A stretch of DNA of 29,029 nucleotides, taken from an uncultured Clostridium sp. (lineage in GTDB: Bacteria; Bacillota; Clostridia; Clostridiales; Clostridiaceae). How positions within the stretch are numbered: position 1 is the first letter of the stretch; each line of letters starts with the position of its first letter. This document shows positions 18,490 to 25,416 of the stretch, one piece after another. The stretch lies in the NCBI GenBank assembly GCA_934777095.1, contig CAKVNP010000003.1:1-29029 (forward strand), read 5' to 3'. Both the position numbers and the translations under genes were made by a program. The notes under the pieces are model-generated. The model did no database searches, had not been told where the DNA came from, and saw only the letters and a program-made list of their open reading frames with translations.

Positions 18490-19826
18490 GATAAATATTC
18501 TCTTGCTAAGCATAAAAGCTGTTCTTTTGTATTTATATCTTTATTATCAAGTACTTGTTCTAATAAATAATTTAATATTTCACCAAGAATCTTACCAGGC
18601 TGAATATTTAGTTCAGAAACTAATATTGAGCCATTTACTGCTAAATCTTTAATAGTTAAAGGTTCTCCTTCGGCTATAAAAGAATTAACCTTTTTATCTA
18701 TATAATCTACTTTAGCTAGGAATGGTACTGGATTCCAAAGTGAATTAATATCTGCTCTCTGTAAATTAAATAAAGTATTAATATTTTTAATGCCAACATT
18801 ATTTAATAGTCTTTTAATATCACCATCACTAGGCATTTGATCAGGATATAGGACTAAATGATATTTAATTATTACAGATACTGAATTAACTGTATTATTA
18901 TCAAATTTAAATCTTTTAAGTATTGGAACTACCATATCTGCTCCTGCTTCGCTATGGCCTGGAAAATAATAATGACCATTAGGCAGTTGAGTTAGGGTTT
19001 TAATTTTTCCTATGTCATGAAATAAAGCTGATAATCTTAATAATAAATCTTCTTTAGTATTATTTAGAACATTTAAAGTATGCTCATATACATTTTTATT
19101 ATGGTTATTGCATAATGGGGTATAATTTATCAAATCGGTTATTTCAGGCAAAATTATTGCTAAGATGCCAGTTTCATTTAAGAGCTCTATACCTGTAACA
19201 GCATTAGGTGAAATTAAAATTTTACAAAATTCATCTCTAATACGCTCCATGCTGATGTTTTTTATTAATTTAGCATTAGTTTTAATAGCTTTTAATGTTG
19301 AAGGTTCTATAGAGAAGCCTAATTGGCAGCTAAAACGTATAGCTCTAAGCATTCTAAGTGCATCTTCCTGGAAGCGCTTATCAGCATCTCCTACTGCACG
19401 TATTATTTGATTATTTAAGTCTTCAAATCCATTGAAGTAATCAATTAAACCAGCCTTATCGTTATAAGCAAAAGCATTAATAGTAAAATCACGTCTTGCT
19501 AAATCTTCTTTAATATTAGTAACAAATTGGACATCTGAAGGATGCCTATTATCTAAATATCTGCCTTCTGTACGATAAGTAGTAACTTCGTAATTTTCAC
19601 CTTCTATTATTACGGTAACTGTACCATGCTGAATACCAGTAGGAATAGTCTTCTTAAATAAGCTTTCAGTAATATTAGGCAGCGCTGAAGTAGTGATATC
19701 GTAATCTTCTGGAGCTCTACCCAATAATGCATCACGAACGCAGCCACCAACCATAAAAGCTTCAAAGCCACTTTCATAATATTTATCTATAATCATTTTG
19801 ACTTTAGTAGGTATATTGATAGTCAT
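18474..19826 (-). CDS. cca: CCA-adding tRNA nucleotidyltransferase with HD domain
   Basis: 450 residues. A class II poly(A) polymerase/CCA-adding head shows FMVGGCVRDALLGR and the metal-binding DYDITTSALP (about residues 20-50), then RRDFTINAFAY, RFQEDALRMLRAIRFS and ERIRDEFCKIL. A downstream HD domain follows with LRLSALFHDIGKIK and HSEAGADMV. It repairs or completes tRNA 3' ends. All tRNAs in this window already encode CCA, so here it mainly serves repair. A GGATGA ribosome site precedes the ATG. No clear terminator separates it from the upstream L,D-transpeptidase, so read-through is possible. Confidence 0.94.
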   Translation of the reverse strand: MTINIPTKVKMIIDKYYESGFEAFMVGGCVRDALLGRAPEDYDITTSALPNITESLFKKTIPTGIQHGTVTVIIEGENYEVTTYRTEGRYLDNRHPSDVQFVTNIKEDLARRDFTINAFAYNDKAGLIDYFNGFEDLNNQIIRAVGDADKRFQEDALRMLRAIRFSCQLGFSIEPSTLKAIKTNAKLIKNISMERIRDEFCKILISPNAVTGIELLNETGILAIILPEITDLINYTPLCNNHNKNVYEHTLNVLNNTKEDLLLRLSALFHDIGKIKTLTQLPNGHYYFPGHSEAGADMVVPILKRFKFDNNTVNSVSVIIKYHLVLYPDQMPSDGDIKRLLNNVGIKNINTLFNLQRADINSLWNPVPFLAKVDYIDKKVNSFIAEGEPLTIKDLAVNGSILVSELNIQPGKILGEILNYLLEQVLDNKDINTKEQLLCLAREYLSKKML

Positions 19827-19918
19827 AATTATTCATCCTTTAATATTTAATATGTAATATTTTATCATAACTAAAATTATATTTCTTTAATCTAATAAAA
19901 ATATACCTTCTAAAATAA

Positions 19919-21112
19919 TTAATTTATTATTACGGTAGTATCATTAGGAATATTATCATAAATCCATTTAGCATCTTCAGTATCAAGTCTGATGCAGCCA
20001 TGTGATGCTGGAACGCCAAGGGTATTATCTACTATTTCATCTTGGTCTTCATCATAAGGCAATGAATGAAATAGATAATCTCCTAAAAATTGAACCCAGT
20101 ACTTGCCGCCTTGTTCATATTGTTCAGAATAAAACCATTCACCCCGATCAGTAACTTTAAAAATACCAGTTGGTGTAGGCTCTGAAGCAATTCCAGTAGA
20201 ACATTCATAATTGCGCATTAAGTCCCAGTTGTTACAAGAGCCATTATAAATATAAACAAGCTGCTGTTCTTCATTAACATAAATTAAGTAATTGGTAATA
20301 CTTTTTATATTAGAAATATTAATATTATTTATTGAAACATTTTCTGACATAACAGTAGCAGTATCAGTAGTTTCTGAAGCAATAGAAGCTAAATAATTAT
20401 CTTTAAGCTGTTCAACTTTATTTATTTTAGATAATATTTCGGCATCACTTTCTCCTAAGATTGAAGAATCAGCATTTGATAATAAGTCTATAGCCTTAGT
20501 ATAGTAATCATCTTCTACAAGCTCATCAGCTTCATTAAACAATTCATTTCTATAGCAATCTTTACATTTATTAATTAGCGTCTGCGCAGCACTATAACAT
20601 TCAGCGTTATTTTCGGGAATTTTATTTAATAAATCTAAAGCCTCTGAATAACTTCCTGAATTACAGTAGCTTTCAGCTATTTCAAGAAATGAGTTACATG
20701 AATAATCAGTTGTAGGAGTATATGATGGATCTAAGGTTAAAATCATCTTCTCTAAAGAAGGACTTAATATTTGGTAAGTATCTATTTCTTTTAGTATTGT
20801 TAAAGCATTTTCTGTAGTAATTCTACCATTTTCTATTTCAGAAGAAATAATGCTTACAATAGAGGTAAAATATTCTTTTAAATTCATAGTAATACTTTTA
20901 GATTTCAGTTTGGTAATTAGATTATCAGTATTAAATAGCTCTTTTGCTGTATCAAAATCGCAGTTATTAAATGATGAATAAAACTTATTAATGTAAGAAT
21001 TGTAGCTTTTATTAATATAATAAGTTGAAGCAGTTAGTACAGCAATAATAGCAGCAATAATAGTGATAAGTTTAAAAGGACTATTTTTTTTATGTTTAAA
21101 ATATTTTTGCAA
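19919..21112 (-). CDS. membrane-anchored L,D-transpeptidase (YkuD domain), TTG start
   Basis: 397 residues from TTG 21112, chosen because AGGAGGA (21119-21125) is six bases upstream; the longer open frame would run across the divergent promoter region. Residues 1-12 are basic, 14-36 form one transmembrane segment (LITIIAAIIAVLTA) and the rest is outside the cell. A helical region (about 85-230) with TPR-like YSEALDLLNKIP and YYTKAIDLLSNA repeats leads to a C-terminal YkuD domain with PTPTGIFKV, FHSLPYDE and the catalytic SHGCIRL (Cys373). Such enzymes make 3-3 crosslinks in peptidoglycan or attach proteins to it. Confidence 0.92.
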   Translation of the reverse strand: MQKYFKHKKNSPFKLITIIAAIIAVLTASTYYINKSYNSYINKFYSSFNNCDFDTAKELFNTDNLITKLKSKSITMNLKEYFTSIVSIISSEIENGRITTENALTILKEIDTYQILSPSLEKMILTLDPSYTPTTDYSCNSFLEIAESYCNSGSYSEALDLLNKIPENNAECYSAAQTLINKCKDCYRNELFNEADELVEDDYYTKAIDLLSNADSSILGESDAEILSKINKVEQLKDNYLASIASETTDTATVMSENVSINNINISNIKSITNYLIYVNEEQQLVYIYNGSCNNWDLMRNYECSTGIASEPTPTGIFKVTDRGEWFYSEQYEQGGKYWVQFLGDYLFHSLPYDEDQDEIVDNTLGVPASHGCIRLDTEDAKWIYDNIPNDTTVIIN

Positions 21113-21190
21113 AATAATTCCTCCTAAAATTAGTATATATAAATGATTGACAATAAAATAAAAAAATAAACATAAAAAATTAAGAAAAAA

Positions 21191-21245
21191 TTGAATTAAA
21201 TAGAAAAAAAATGGTAAAATAATGATATTATCATTAATTATGATA
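21191..21245 (+). promoter_or_regulatory. promoter of sensor kinase gene with overlapping palindromes
   Basis: -35-like TTGAAT (21191-21196), 18-base spacer, -10 TAAAAT (21215-21220). Directly after come two overlapping palindromes: AATGATA-T-TATCATT (21221-21235) and TATCAT-TAATT-ATGATA (21229-21245). Their place at the start of transcription suits an operator, but the AT-rich context weakens this. Confidence 0.45.
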
Positions 21246-21283
21246 ATAATTATTATAGAAAGGAGAGTATTATTAGAACTAAT

Positions 21284-22099
21284 ATGAGCAGAAATAATTG
21301 TAATAATAATAATAATCCTGTAATAATAAAAGACGATGAATTTGATAAGGATGAGTATGTTGTTAATATAATTCATGATTTAAGAAGTCATGTGAATGTT
21401 ATATTATCGGCAGAGCAAATAATGGAACACAGCATAGATGAAAGTAAGGAAGAAACTAAATATCTTGAAATGATTAGAAGAAGTAGTTATAAAATGCTGA
21501 AGCTTATAAATAATATTATTGATACTGACAGGCTTGGAAACGATTATTATATTTTAAATAAGCAAAATACAGAGATAGTATCATTATTAGAAAATACTAT
21601 TGGTGAAATAGCTAAGTATGCAGCAAAGAGAAATATTAATTTAATCTTTGATACAAATGAAGAAGAGTGCGAAGTTGTAATCGATTCAGACGCTATAGAT
21701 AGAGTATTAATGAATCTTTTATCAAATGCAATTAAATTTTCCAATGATGATAGTAATATTTATATTAATTTATATGTAGCAGAAAATGAAGTAAGTTTTT
21801 CCGTTAAAGATGAGGGTTGTGGCATTTCTAAGGATGAAATTGATAAAATATTTAATAGATTTTATCAAGCTACTAAAGCTAGAAACAGCTTTAGTGGAAG
21901 TGGCATAGGATTAAATTTAAGTTATTATTTAGTTAAGGCACATGGTGGTAACATAATAATCAAAAGCGAATTGAACAAAGGATCTGAATTTAAGGTAATA
22001 TTACCTAGAAGTGAAGAAAAGCCGGGAAAAACAATTGAAAATAAAAATTTAGAAGGACTAAGTGAAAAGATAGAAATAGAGTTTTCAGATATACAATAA
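21284..22099 (+). CDS. orphan sensor histidine kinase without sensor domain
   Basis: 271 residues. After an Asn-rich head (residues 4-11), a HisKA dimerisation domain carries the phospho-acceptor His31 in NIIHDLRSHVNVI. The ATPase domain follows with N box LMNLLSNAIKFSN, G1 VKDEGCGIS, F box IFNRFYQ and G2 GSGIGLNLSYYLVKAHGG. There is no transmembrane segment, PAS or HAMP domain, and no response regulator next door. Start is uncertain: ATG 21284 is 16 bases after the ribosome site AGGAGAG (21261-21267), while in-frame ATT codons at 21269 and 21272 are nearer. ATG is given by default. Confidence 0.9.
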   Translation: MSRNNCNNNNNPVIIKDDEFDKDEYVVNIIHDLRSHVNVILSAEQIMEHSIDESKEETKYLEMIRRSSYKMLKLINNIIDTDRLGNDYYILNKQNTEIVSLLENTIGEIAKYAAKRNINLIFDTNEEECEVVIDSDAIDRVLMNLLSNAIKFSNDDSNIYINLYVAENEVSFSVKDEGCGISKDEIDKIFNRFYQATKARNSFSGSGIGLNLSYYLVKAHGGNIIIKSELNKGSEFKVILPRSEEKPGKTIENKNLEGLSEKIEIEFSDIQ

Positions 22100-22190
22100 T
22101 ATTTAAGTTTGGCAGGAGATAATAAATAGAATTTTTTATTTCTTGCTAAATTAAGGCGTTTATGATAATATAATGTTGTTAAAAATATTT

Positions 22191-22265
22191 GGAGCGTTAG
22201 TTAAACGGATATAACACGCCGCTACGGACGGCGCATTAAGGGTTCGATTCCTTTACGCTCTGCCA
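22191..22265 (+). tRNA. tRNA-Arg (ACG)
   Basis: 75-base cloverleaf: acceptor GGAGCGT pairs with ACGCTCT (first pair G-T), anticodon stem CGCCG/CGGCG, anticodon ACG at 22224-22226, GGTTCGATTCC T-arm, encoded CCA at 22263-22265. The A34 would be edited to inosine. A TATAAT box lies at 22169-22174; no good -35 is seen at the usual distance. Confidence 0.95.
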
Positions 22266-22269
22266 TCAG

Positions 22270-22302
22270 CACTCATTTATTAATTAAATGAGTGTTTTTT
22301 TT
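22270..22302 (+). terminator. terminator of tRNA-Arg
   Basis: Perfect stem CACTCATTTA (22270-22279) / TAAATGAGTG (22285-22294), five-base loop, T8. Confidence 0.93.
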
Positions 22303-22354
22303 ATGCCATTGGTTAAATTAATAGTAGATTAATAAATTAAGGTGGAATAATAAG

Positions 22355-23488
22355 ATGAGTATATTAATTAACCAGCTAGATGATCATAATGAAGCCAATA
22401 TTATGGCCTCTATTAATAATAATATACAAAAAGTAGTTTTCTTATATACAAAGGACCAAATGGCTTTGATGGAAAGTTTAGCAGCTTATTATAAATTAAA
22501 TTTTTCTAAAATTGAAGTTGAATTAAATTTAGTTAATATAGGAGATACAAAGCAGCTTAATGAAATAGTAAGTAGATATGAAGGAAAAGAGCTAATTGTA
22601 AATCTTACAGGTGGAAAGCGGATAAATTCATTAATACTGCTTAATATATGTAGAGAGAAAAATATACAATCAATATATATAGATATAAAAAATAAGATAT
22701 CATATAAATTTGCAGACCAAATAACTTTTGAAGAAGCAGAAATAAAAGATTTAGATATTGATTCAATAATTAAAACTACAGGTGGAAAAGTAATTGAAGA
22801 TTCATCTGATTTATGTAAAAAAGATGATTTAGTTTATCTTTCAAAAGAAATATATCATAATTTAAATTTATGGAATAAACATAAGCTTAAATTATATGAT
22901 TCATCTATAATTAAGCATGATGAAATAGATTCTTCCAAGATATACATTATAAAAGATAAACTAAATGAAGAGGATTTAAAATTATTATTTATTGTATTAG
23001 AAAAGCTTAAAGAAATGAATGAACTTTTTTATAAAGAGCTGAAATCTACTATAGAAATAAAGTTTTTAAATGATTATATAAAAGGATTTATTTTTAAAAG
23101 TGGAACATGGCTTGAAATTGCTACTAATAATTTGATAAATAAAATAAAAGAAATTGATGAAAGTAAAAATGGCTTAATCTTTTTGTGGAATAATGAAAAT
23201 AGAACGGTACGTAATGAGTTAGATGTTGTGGCAGTAAAGGATTCAGTAACCATCTGTATATCATGTAAAGATAGTGATAAATATAATGAAATGGCGCTGA
23301 ATGAATTAAATGTATATGCTAATAAAATAGGTGGAAAAAGCGTATATAAGATTTTGGTGGCTACAAAAGAACCTGTAAAATTACCGGTGAAAACTCGGGC
23401 GAAAGAAATGGGTATAAATCTTGTTATTTTTGACGGTGATGAGGAGAAGTTTATTAGGAGTATTAGAGCTATTATTAATGGTGAATAA
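22355..23488 (+). CDS. CARF-domain nuclease of Card1/Can2 (DUF1887) type, solitary
   Basis: 377 residues. The N-terminal CARF-like Rossmann domain (about 1-140) has KVVFLYTKDQM and the ligand-loop signature VNLTGGKRINSL (N83 to L93). A linker helix region follows, then a C-terminal PD-(D/E)xK nuclease with GTWLE (E254), NELDVV (D290) and ISCKDS (K305). Related Card1/Can2 enzymes are activated by cyclic tetra-adenylate made by type III CRISPR complexes and cut single-stranded nucleic acids. The usual E-x-K is S-C-K here. No Cas10, cas gene or array lies in the window, so the activating signal is unknown. It has its own ribosome site (AAGGTGG), lies after tRNA-Arg and is followed by a terminator. 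Confidence 0.87.
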   Translation: MSILINQLDDHNEANIMASINNNIQKVVFLYTKDQMALMESLAAYYKLNFSKIEVELNLVNIGDTKQLNEIVSRYEGKELIVNLTGGKRINSLILLNICREKNIQSIYIDIKNKISYKFADQITFEEAEIKDLDIDSIIKTTGGKVIEDSSDLCKKDDLVYLSKEIYHNLNLWNKHKLKLYDSSIIKHDEIDSSKIYIIKDKLNEEDLKLLFIVLEKLKEMNELFYKELKSTIEIKFLNDYIKGFIFKSGTWLEIATNNLINKIKEIDESKNGLIFLWNNENRTVRNELDVVAVKDSVTICISCKDSDKYNEMALNELNVYANKIGGKSVYKILVATKEPVKLPVKTRAKEMGINLVIFDGDEEKFIRSIRAIINGE

Positions 23489-23566
23489 TAGAGTGAATGT
23501 ACCTTTGGTGGTGAATGTTGCAAGCAGGTGAATGTTGACGAAGTCAAGTGAATGTTGGCTACGCCA
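23481..23566 (+). repeat. tandem array of GTGAATG units with variable micro-palindromes
   Basis: GTGAATG recurs at 23493, 23511, 23528 and 23548 (spacings 18, 17, 20), with a partial GTGAATA at 23481 over the stop of the CARF gene. Each unit ends in a different short palindrome: ACC-TTT-GGT, TGC-AA-GCA, TTGAC-GAA-GTCAA, TGGC-TAC-GCCA. The arms change together, so self-complementarity is kept. Units are too short and the palindromes too variable for CRISPR. Confidence 0.8.
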
Positions 23567-23577
23567 GGACTAAGGAT

Positions 23578-23608
23578 GAAATTCCCTTTAGGGGGAATTT
23601 CTTTTATT
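23578..23608 (+). terminator. terminator of the CARF nuclease transcript
   Basis: Stem GAAATTCCC (23578-23586) / GGGAATTTC (23593-23601), six-base loop, then TTTTATTTT. Confidence 0.8.
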
Positions 23609-23724
23609 TTAAAGAGTATAGTGCCTGCGGCAAGGGGTTAATGCTGTATTAGCCTGTTAGGATAATAAGCGCAGGAGTTTTGTTAATAGAGTTTTTCATT
23701 GTTAGTAATAGAAGTTTGGTAAAT
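23609..23724. other. non-coding stretch between CARF terminator and psd terminator
   Basis: No open frame or RNA gene is recognisable. It is richer in G and C than most gaps here and holds two further tiny palindromes, TGCC-TGC-GGCA (23619-23629) and CCT-GTT-AGG, which may be degenerate relatives of the repeat units just upstream or chance. Confidence 0.4.
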
Positions 23725-23753
23725 AAAAAAGTTCCCTGGAGAGGGAACTTTTT
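23725..23753 (-). terminator. terminator downstream of psd
   Basis: A6 + GTTCCC (23731-23736), six-base loop, GGGAAC (23743-23748) + T5. Symmetric, and 44 bases past the psd stop on the minus strand. Confidence 0.85.
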
Positions 23754-23796
23754 CATTAAATATATATTGTAAATTTTAATTTGGTATACGTATTTA

Positions 23797-24684
23797 TTAT
23801 TTTGTAGTTCCTATTTTTTCACCAAGAACAACTTTTGTTTCAAAGCCTAATGAAGATTGGATAAGTATGTCTTCATCAATTTCTACGGTGTTTGGTTTAA
23901 GGAACAATATTGTTGTAGAGCCGCCAAATTTAAAGTAACCTTTTTCTGCACCTTTTTCTACAGCTTTATCTGGTGTATAAGTTTGGACTATTGAACCTAC
24001 GCAGGTAGCTCCAACTTCCACATTAATTATATCACCAAAGTTATCTGATTTAAAAATAGACCATTCTCTTTTGTTCTGGCAGTATAGTTTTGGGATTCTT
24101 TCTAGTGCTGTTGGATTAACAGAGTAGTAGTTCCCTTTAATAAAATGATTTTCTTTTGGTACACCCGAATCTACAAAGTGGAATCTATGATAATCAGTAG
24201 GACATAATCTTAATACAAGACAAGTGCCTCCTTCATATTCTTTAGCAATTTCATCATCACCTATTAGTTCGGCTAAACTATAATTAATATGTTTTACTTG
24301 TATTACTTTGTTTATATCAATATTAGTATAAGCCAGTAATCTTCCATCGCCAGGTGAAATCAAATGATTTTTAGCAGTGTCGATTGGGCGGGCTGTTGGA
24401 GTTACTTCTCTAATAAAGAAATCATTAAAGCTAGTAAAATCGCTTTTATTCTTCATATATTCTGACATATCTATAGAAAAATTATCAATAAATGAAGGTA
24501 TTTTTTTTGTACTTAATCTACTATCACAGTACATTCCATATATTTTTGAAAATATTTTTCTTTTAACAAATAACTCCAAAAAGCTTTTTCCAATAGGTGA
24601 TTCATAAGTCCACGTAATATACTTTTCACCAGCAACATTTTCAATATCATATGTAGTTGTGTGTCTGTTATATATTCTTATCAT
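23797..24684 (-). CDS. psd: phosphatidylserine decarboxylase proenzyme
   Basis: 295 residues. It decarboxylates phosphatidylserine to phosphatidylethanolamine at the membrane. The pyruvoyl-forming cleavage motif is FGGSTTILF, with the Ser at residue 256. Earlier conserved parts are [25 protein letters not shown] and [16 protein letters not shown] (substrate/protease His residues). Length and motif fit the long clostridial PSD type. It appears monocistronic: phosphatidylserine synthase is not adjacent. AGAGGT serves as a modest ribosome site. Confidence 0.95.
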   Translation of the reverse strand: MIRIYNRHTTTYDIENVAGEKYITWTYESPIGKSFLELFVKRKIFSKIYGMYCDSRLSTKKIPSFIDNFSIDMSEYMKNKSDFTSFNDFFIREVTPTARPIDTAKNHLISPGDGRLLAYTNIDINKVIQVKHINYSLAELIGDDEIAKEYEGGTCLVLRLCPTDYHRFHFVDSGVPKENHFIKGNYYSVNPTALERIPKLYCQNKREWSIFKSDNFGDIINVEVGATCVGSIVQTYTPDKAVEKGAEKGYFKFGGSTTILFLKPNTVEIDEDILIQSSLGFETKVVLGEKIGTTK

Positions 24685-24766
24685 GTCAATACCTCTATAT
24701 TTTTCTTATAATTATATATATAATAGCATAGAATAGATGAAATTTAAAAATAAATTATGAAAACAA

Positions 24767-24795
24767 TTGCAATAAATAGTAGTAAGAGGTAAAAT
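24767..24795 (+). promoter_or_regulatory. promoter of the tetR-GH2-symporter locus
   Basis: -35 TTGCAA (24767-24772), 17-base spacer, -10 TAAAAT (24790-24795). Confidence 0.55.
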
Positions 24796-24797
24796 AG

Positions 24798-24829
24798 AAA
24801 CTGTAAAACTGGTAATAGTTTTTTAGTTT
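24798..24829 (+). promoter_or_regulatory. inverted repeat, candidate TetR operator
   Basis: AAACTGTAAAACT (24798-24810) and AGTTTTTTAGTTT (24817-24829) are complementary at 11 of 13 positions around GGTAAT. It begins two bases after the -10 box and ends just before the tetR ribosome site, so a bound TetR dimer would block its own transcription. Confidence 0.55.
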
Positions 24830-24853
24830 TTTTATTTCCGAGGAGATGAATTG

Positions 24854-25408
24854 ATGAAAATAAAAATTGTAGAAGCAACAATAGAAATATTTAAAGTAAA
24901 GGGAATAAAATTCACTATGGATGATATTGCTGGCAAATTAGGTATAAGCAAAAGAACTATATATGAAACAGTAAGTAGTAAGGAAGAAATATTAAGCTTA
25001 ATTGTAGATACTGTATTTGATATGATTAAAATGCGTGAAAGTGAAATATTAAATGATGATAATCTGAGTGATGTTGAGAAGTTAAAGAAAACATTAATAG
25101 TATTACCTACGTCTTTTGAAACTATTGATTATAGTAGAATATATGAGGTAAAGAAGGCTTATCCAAATGTGTATGAAAAATTAGTATATAGATTGGAAAA
25201 TGATTGGGAGCCTACTAACAAGCTTATTGAAAAGTGTATAGCAAAAGGTGAAATAAAACATATTAGATTACATACAATTAAGACTATATTAATAGGATCA
25301 ATAAGAGATTTATTAGATTCTGACTATATGTATACAGAGCATGTAGGATACCAAGATACTTTAGAAGAAATTATAGAAATAATTTTTGAGGGACTAATAG
25401 TTAAGTAG
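24854..25408 (+). CDS. TetR/AcrR-family transcriptional regulator
   Basis: 184 residues from ATG 24854; AGGAG at 24841-24845 gives a good spacing, and a TTG one codon earlier is not needed. The N-terminal TetR DNA-binding domain is clear: ATIEIFKVKGIKFTMDDIA followed by the recognition helix GKLGISKRTIYETVSSKEE. The C-terminal ligand and dimer domain has no recognisable subtype. It is eight bases upstream of a GH2 glycosidase gene and next to a sugar symporter, so it likely controls that unit and, through the upstream inverted repeat, itself. Confidence 0.92.
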   Translation: MKIKIVEATIEIFKVKGIKFTMDDIAGKLGISKRTIYETVSSKEEILSLIVDTVFDMIKMRESEILNDDNLSDVEKLKKTLIVLPTSFETIDYSRIYEVKKAYPNVYEKLVYRLENDWEPTNKLIEKCIAKGEIKHIRLHTIKTILIGSIRDLLDSDYMYTEHVGYQDTLEEIIEIIFEGLIVK

Positions 25409-25416
25409 GTGAGAAA

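Noticed and set aside
21113..21376. N-terminal extension of the L,D-transpeptidase to an ATG at 21376
   Set aside because: It would cross the promoter and start of the divergent kinase, is very Ile/Asn-rich, and lacks a ribosome site, while TTG 21112 has a strong one followed by a normal membrane anchor.
22111..22147. hairpin after the kinase gene as a terminator
   Set aside because: A 12-pair stem with several G-T pairs can be drawn, but no T run follows and it overlaps the tRNA-Arg promoter area.
23481..23566. CRISPR array near the CARF nuclease
   Set aside because: The repeat core is only 7-10 bases and the intervals are 7-10 bases of self-complementary sequence; there are no 20-plus base repeats or unique spacers of constant size.
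22191..23608. genomic island inserted at tRNA-Arg
   Set aside because: The CARF gene lies next to the tRNA, but no integrase and no repeat of the tRNA 3' end is visible downstream within the window.
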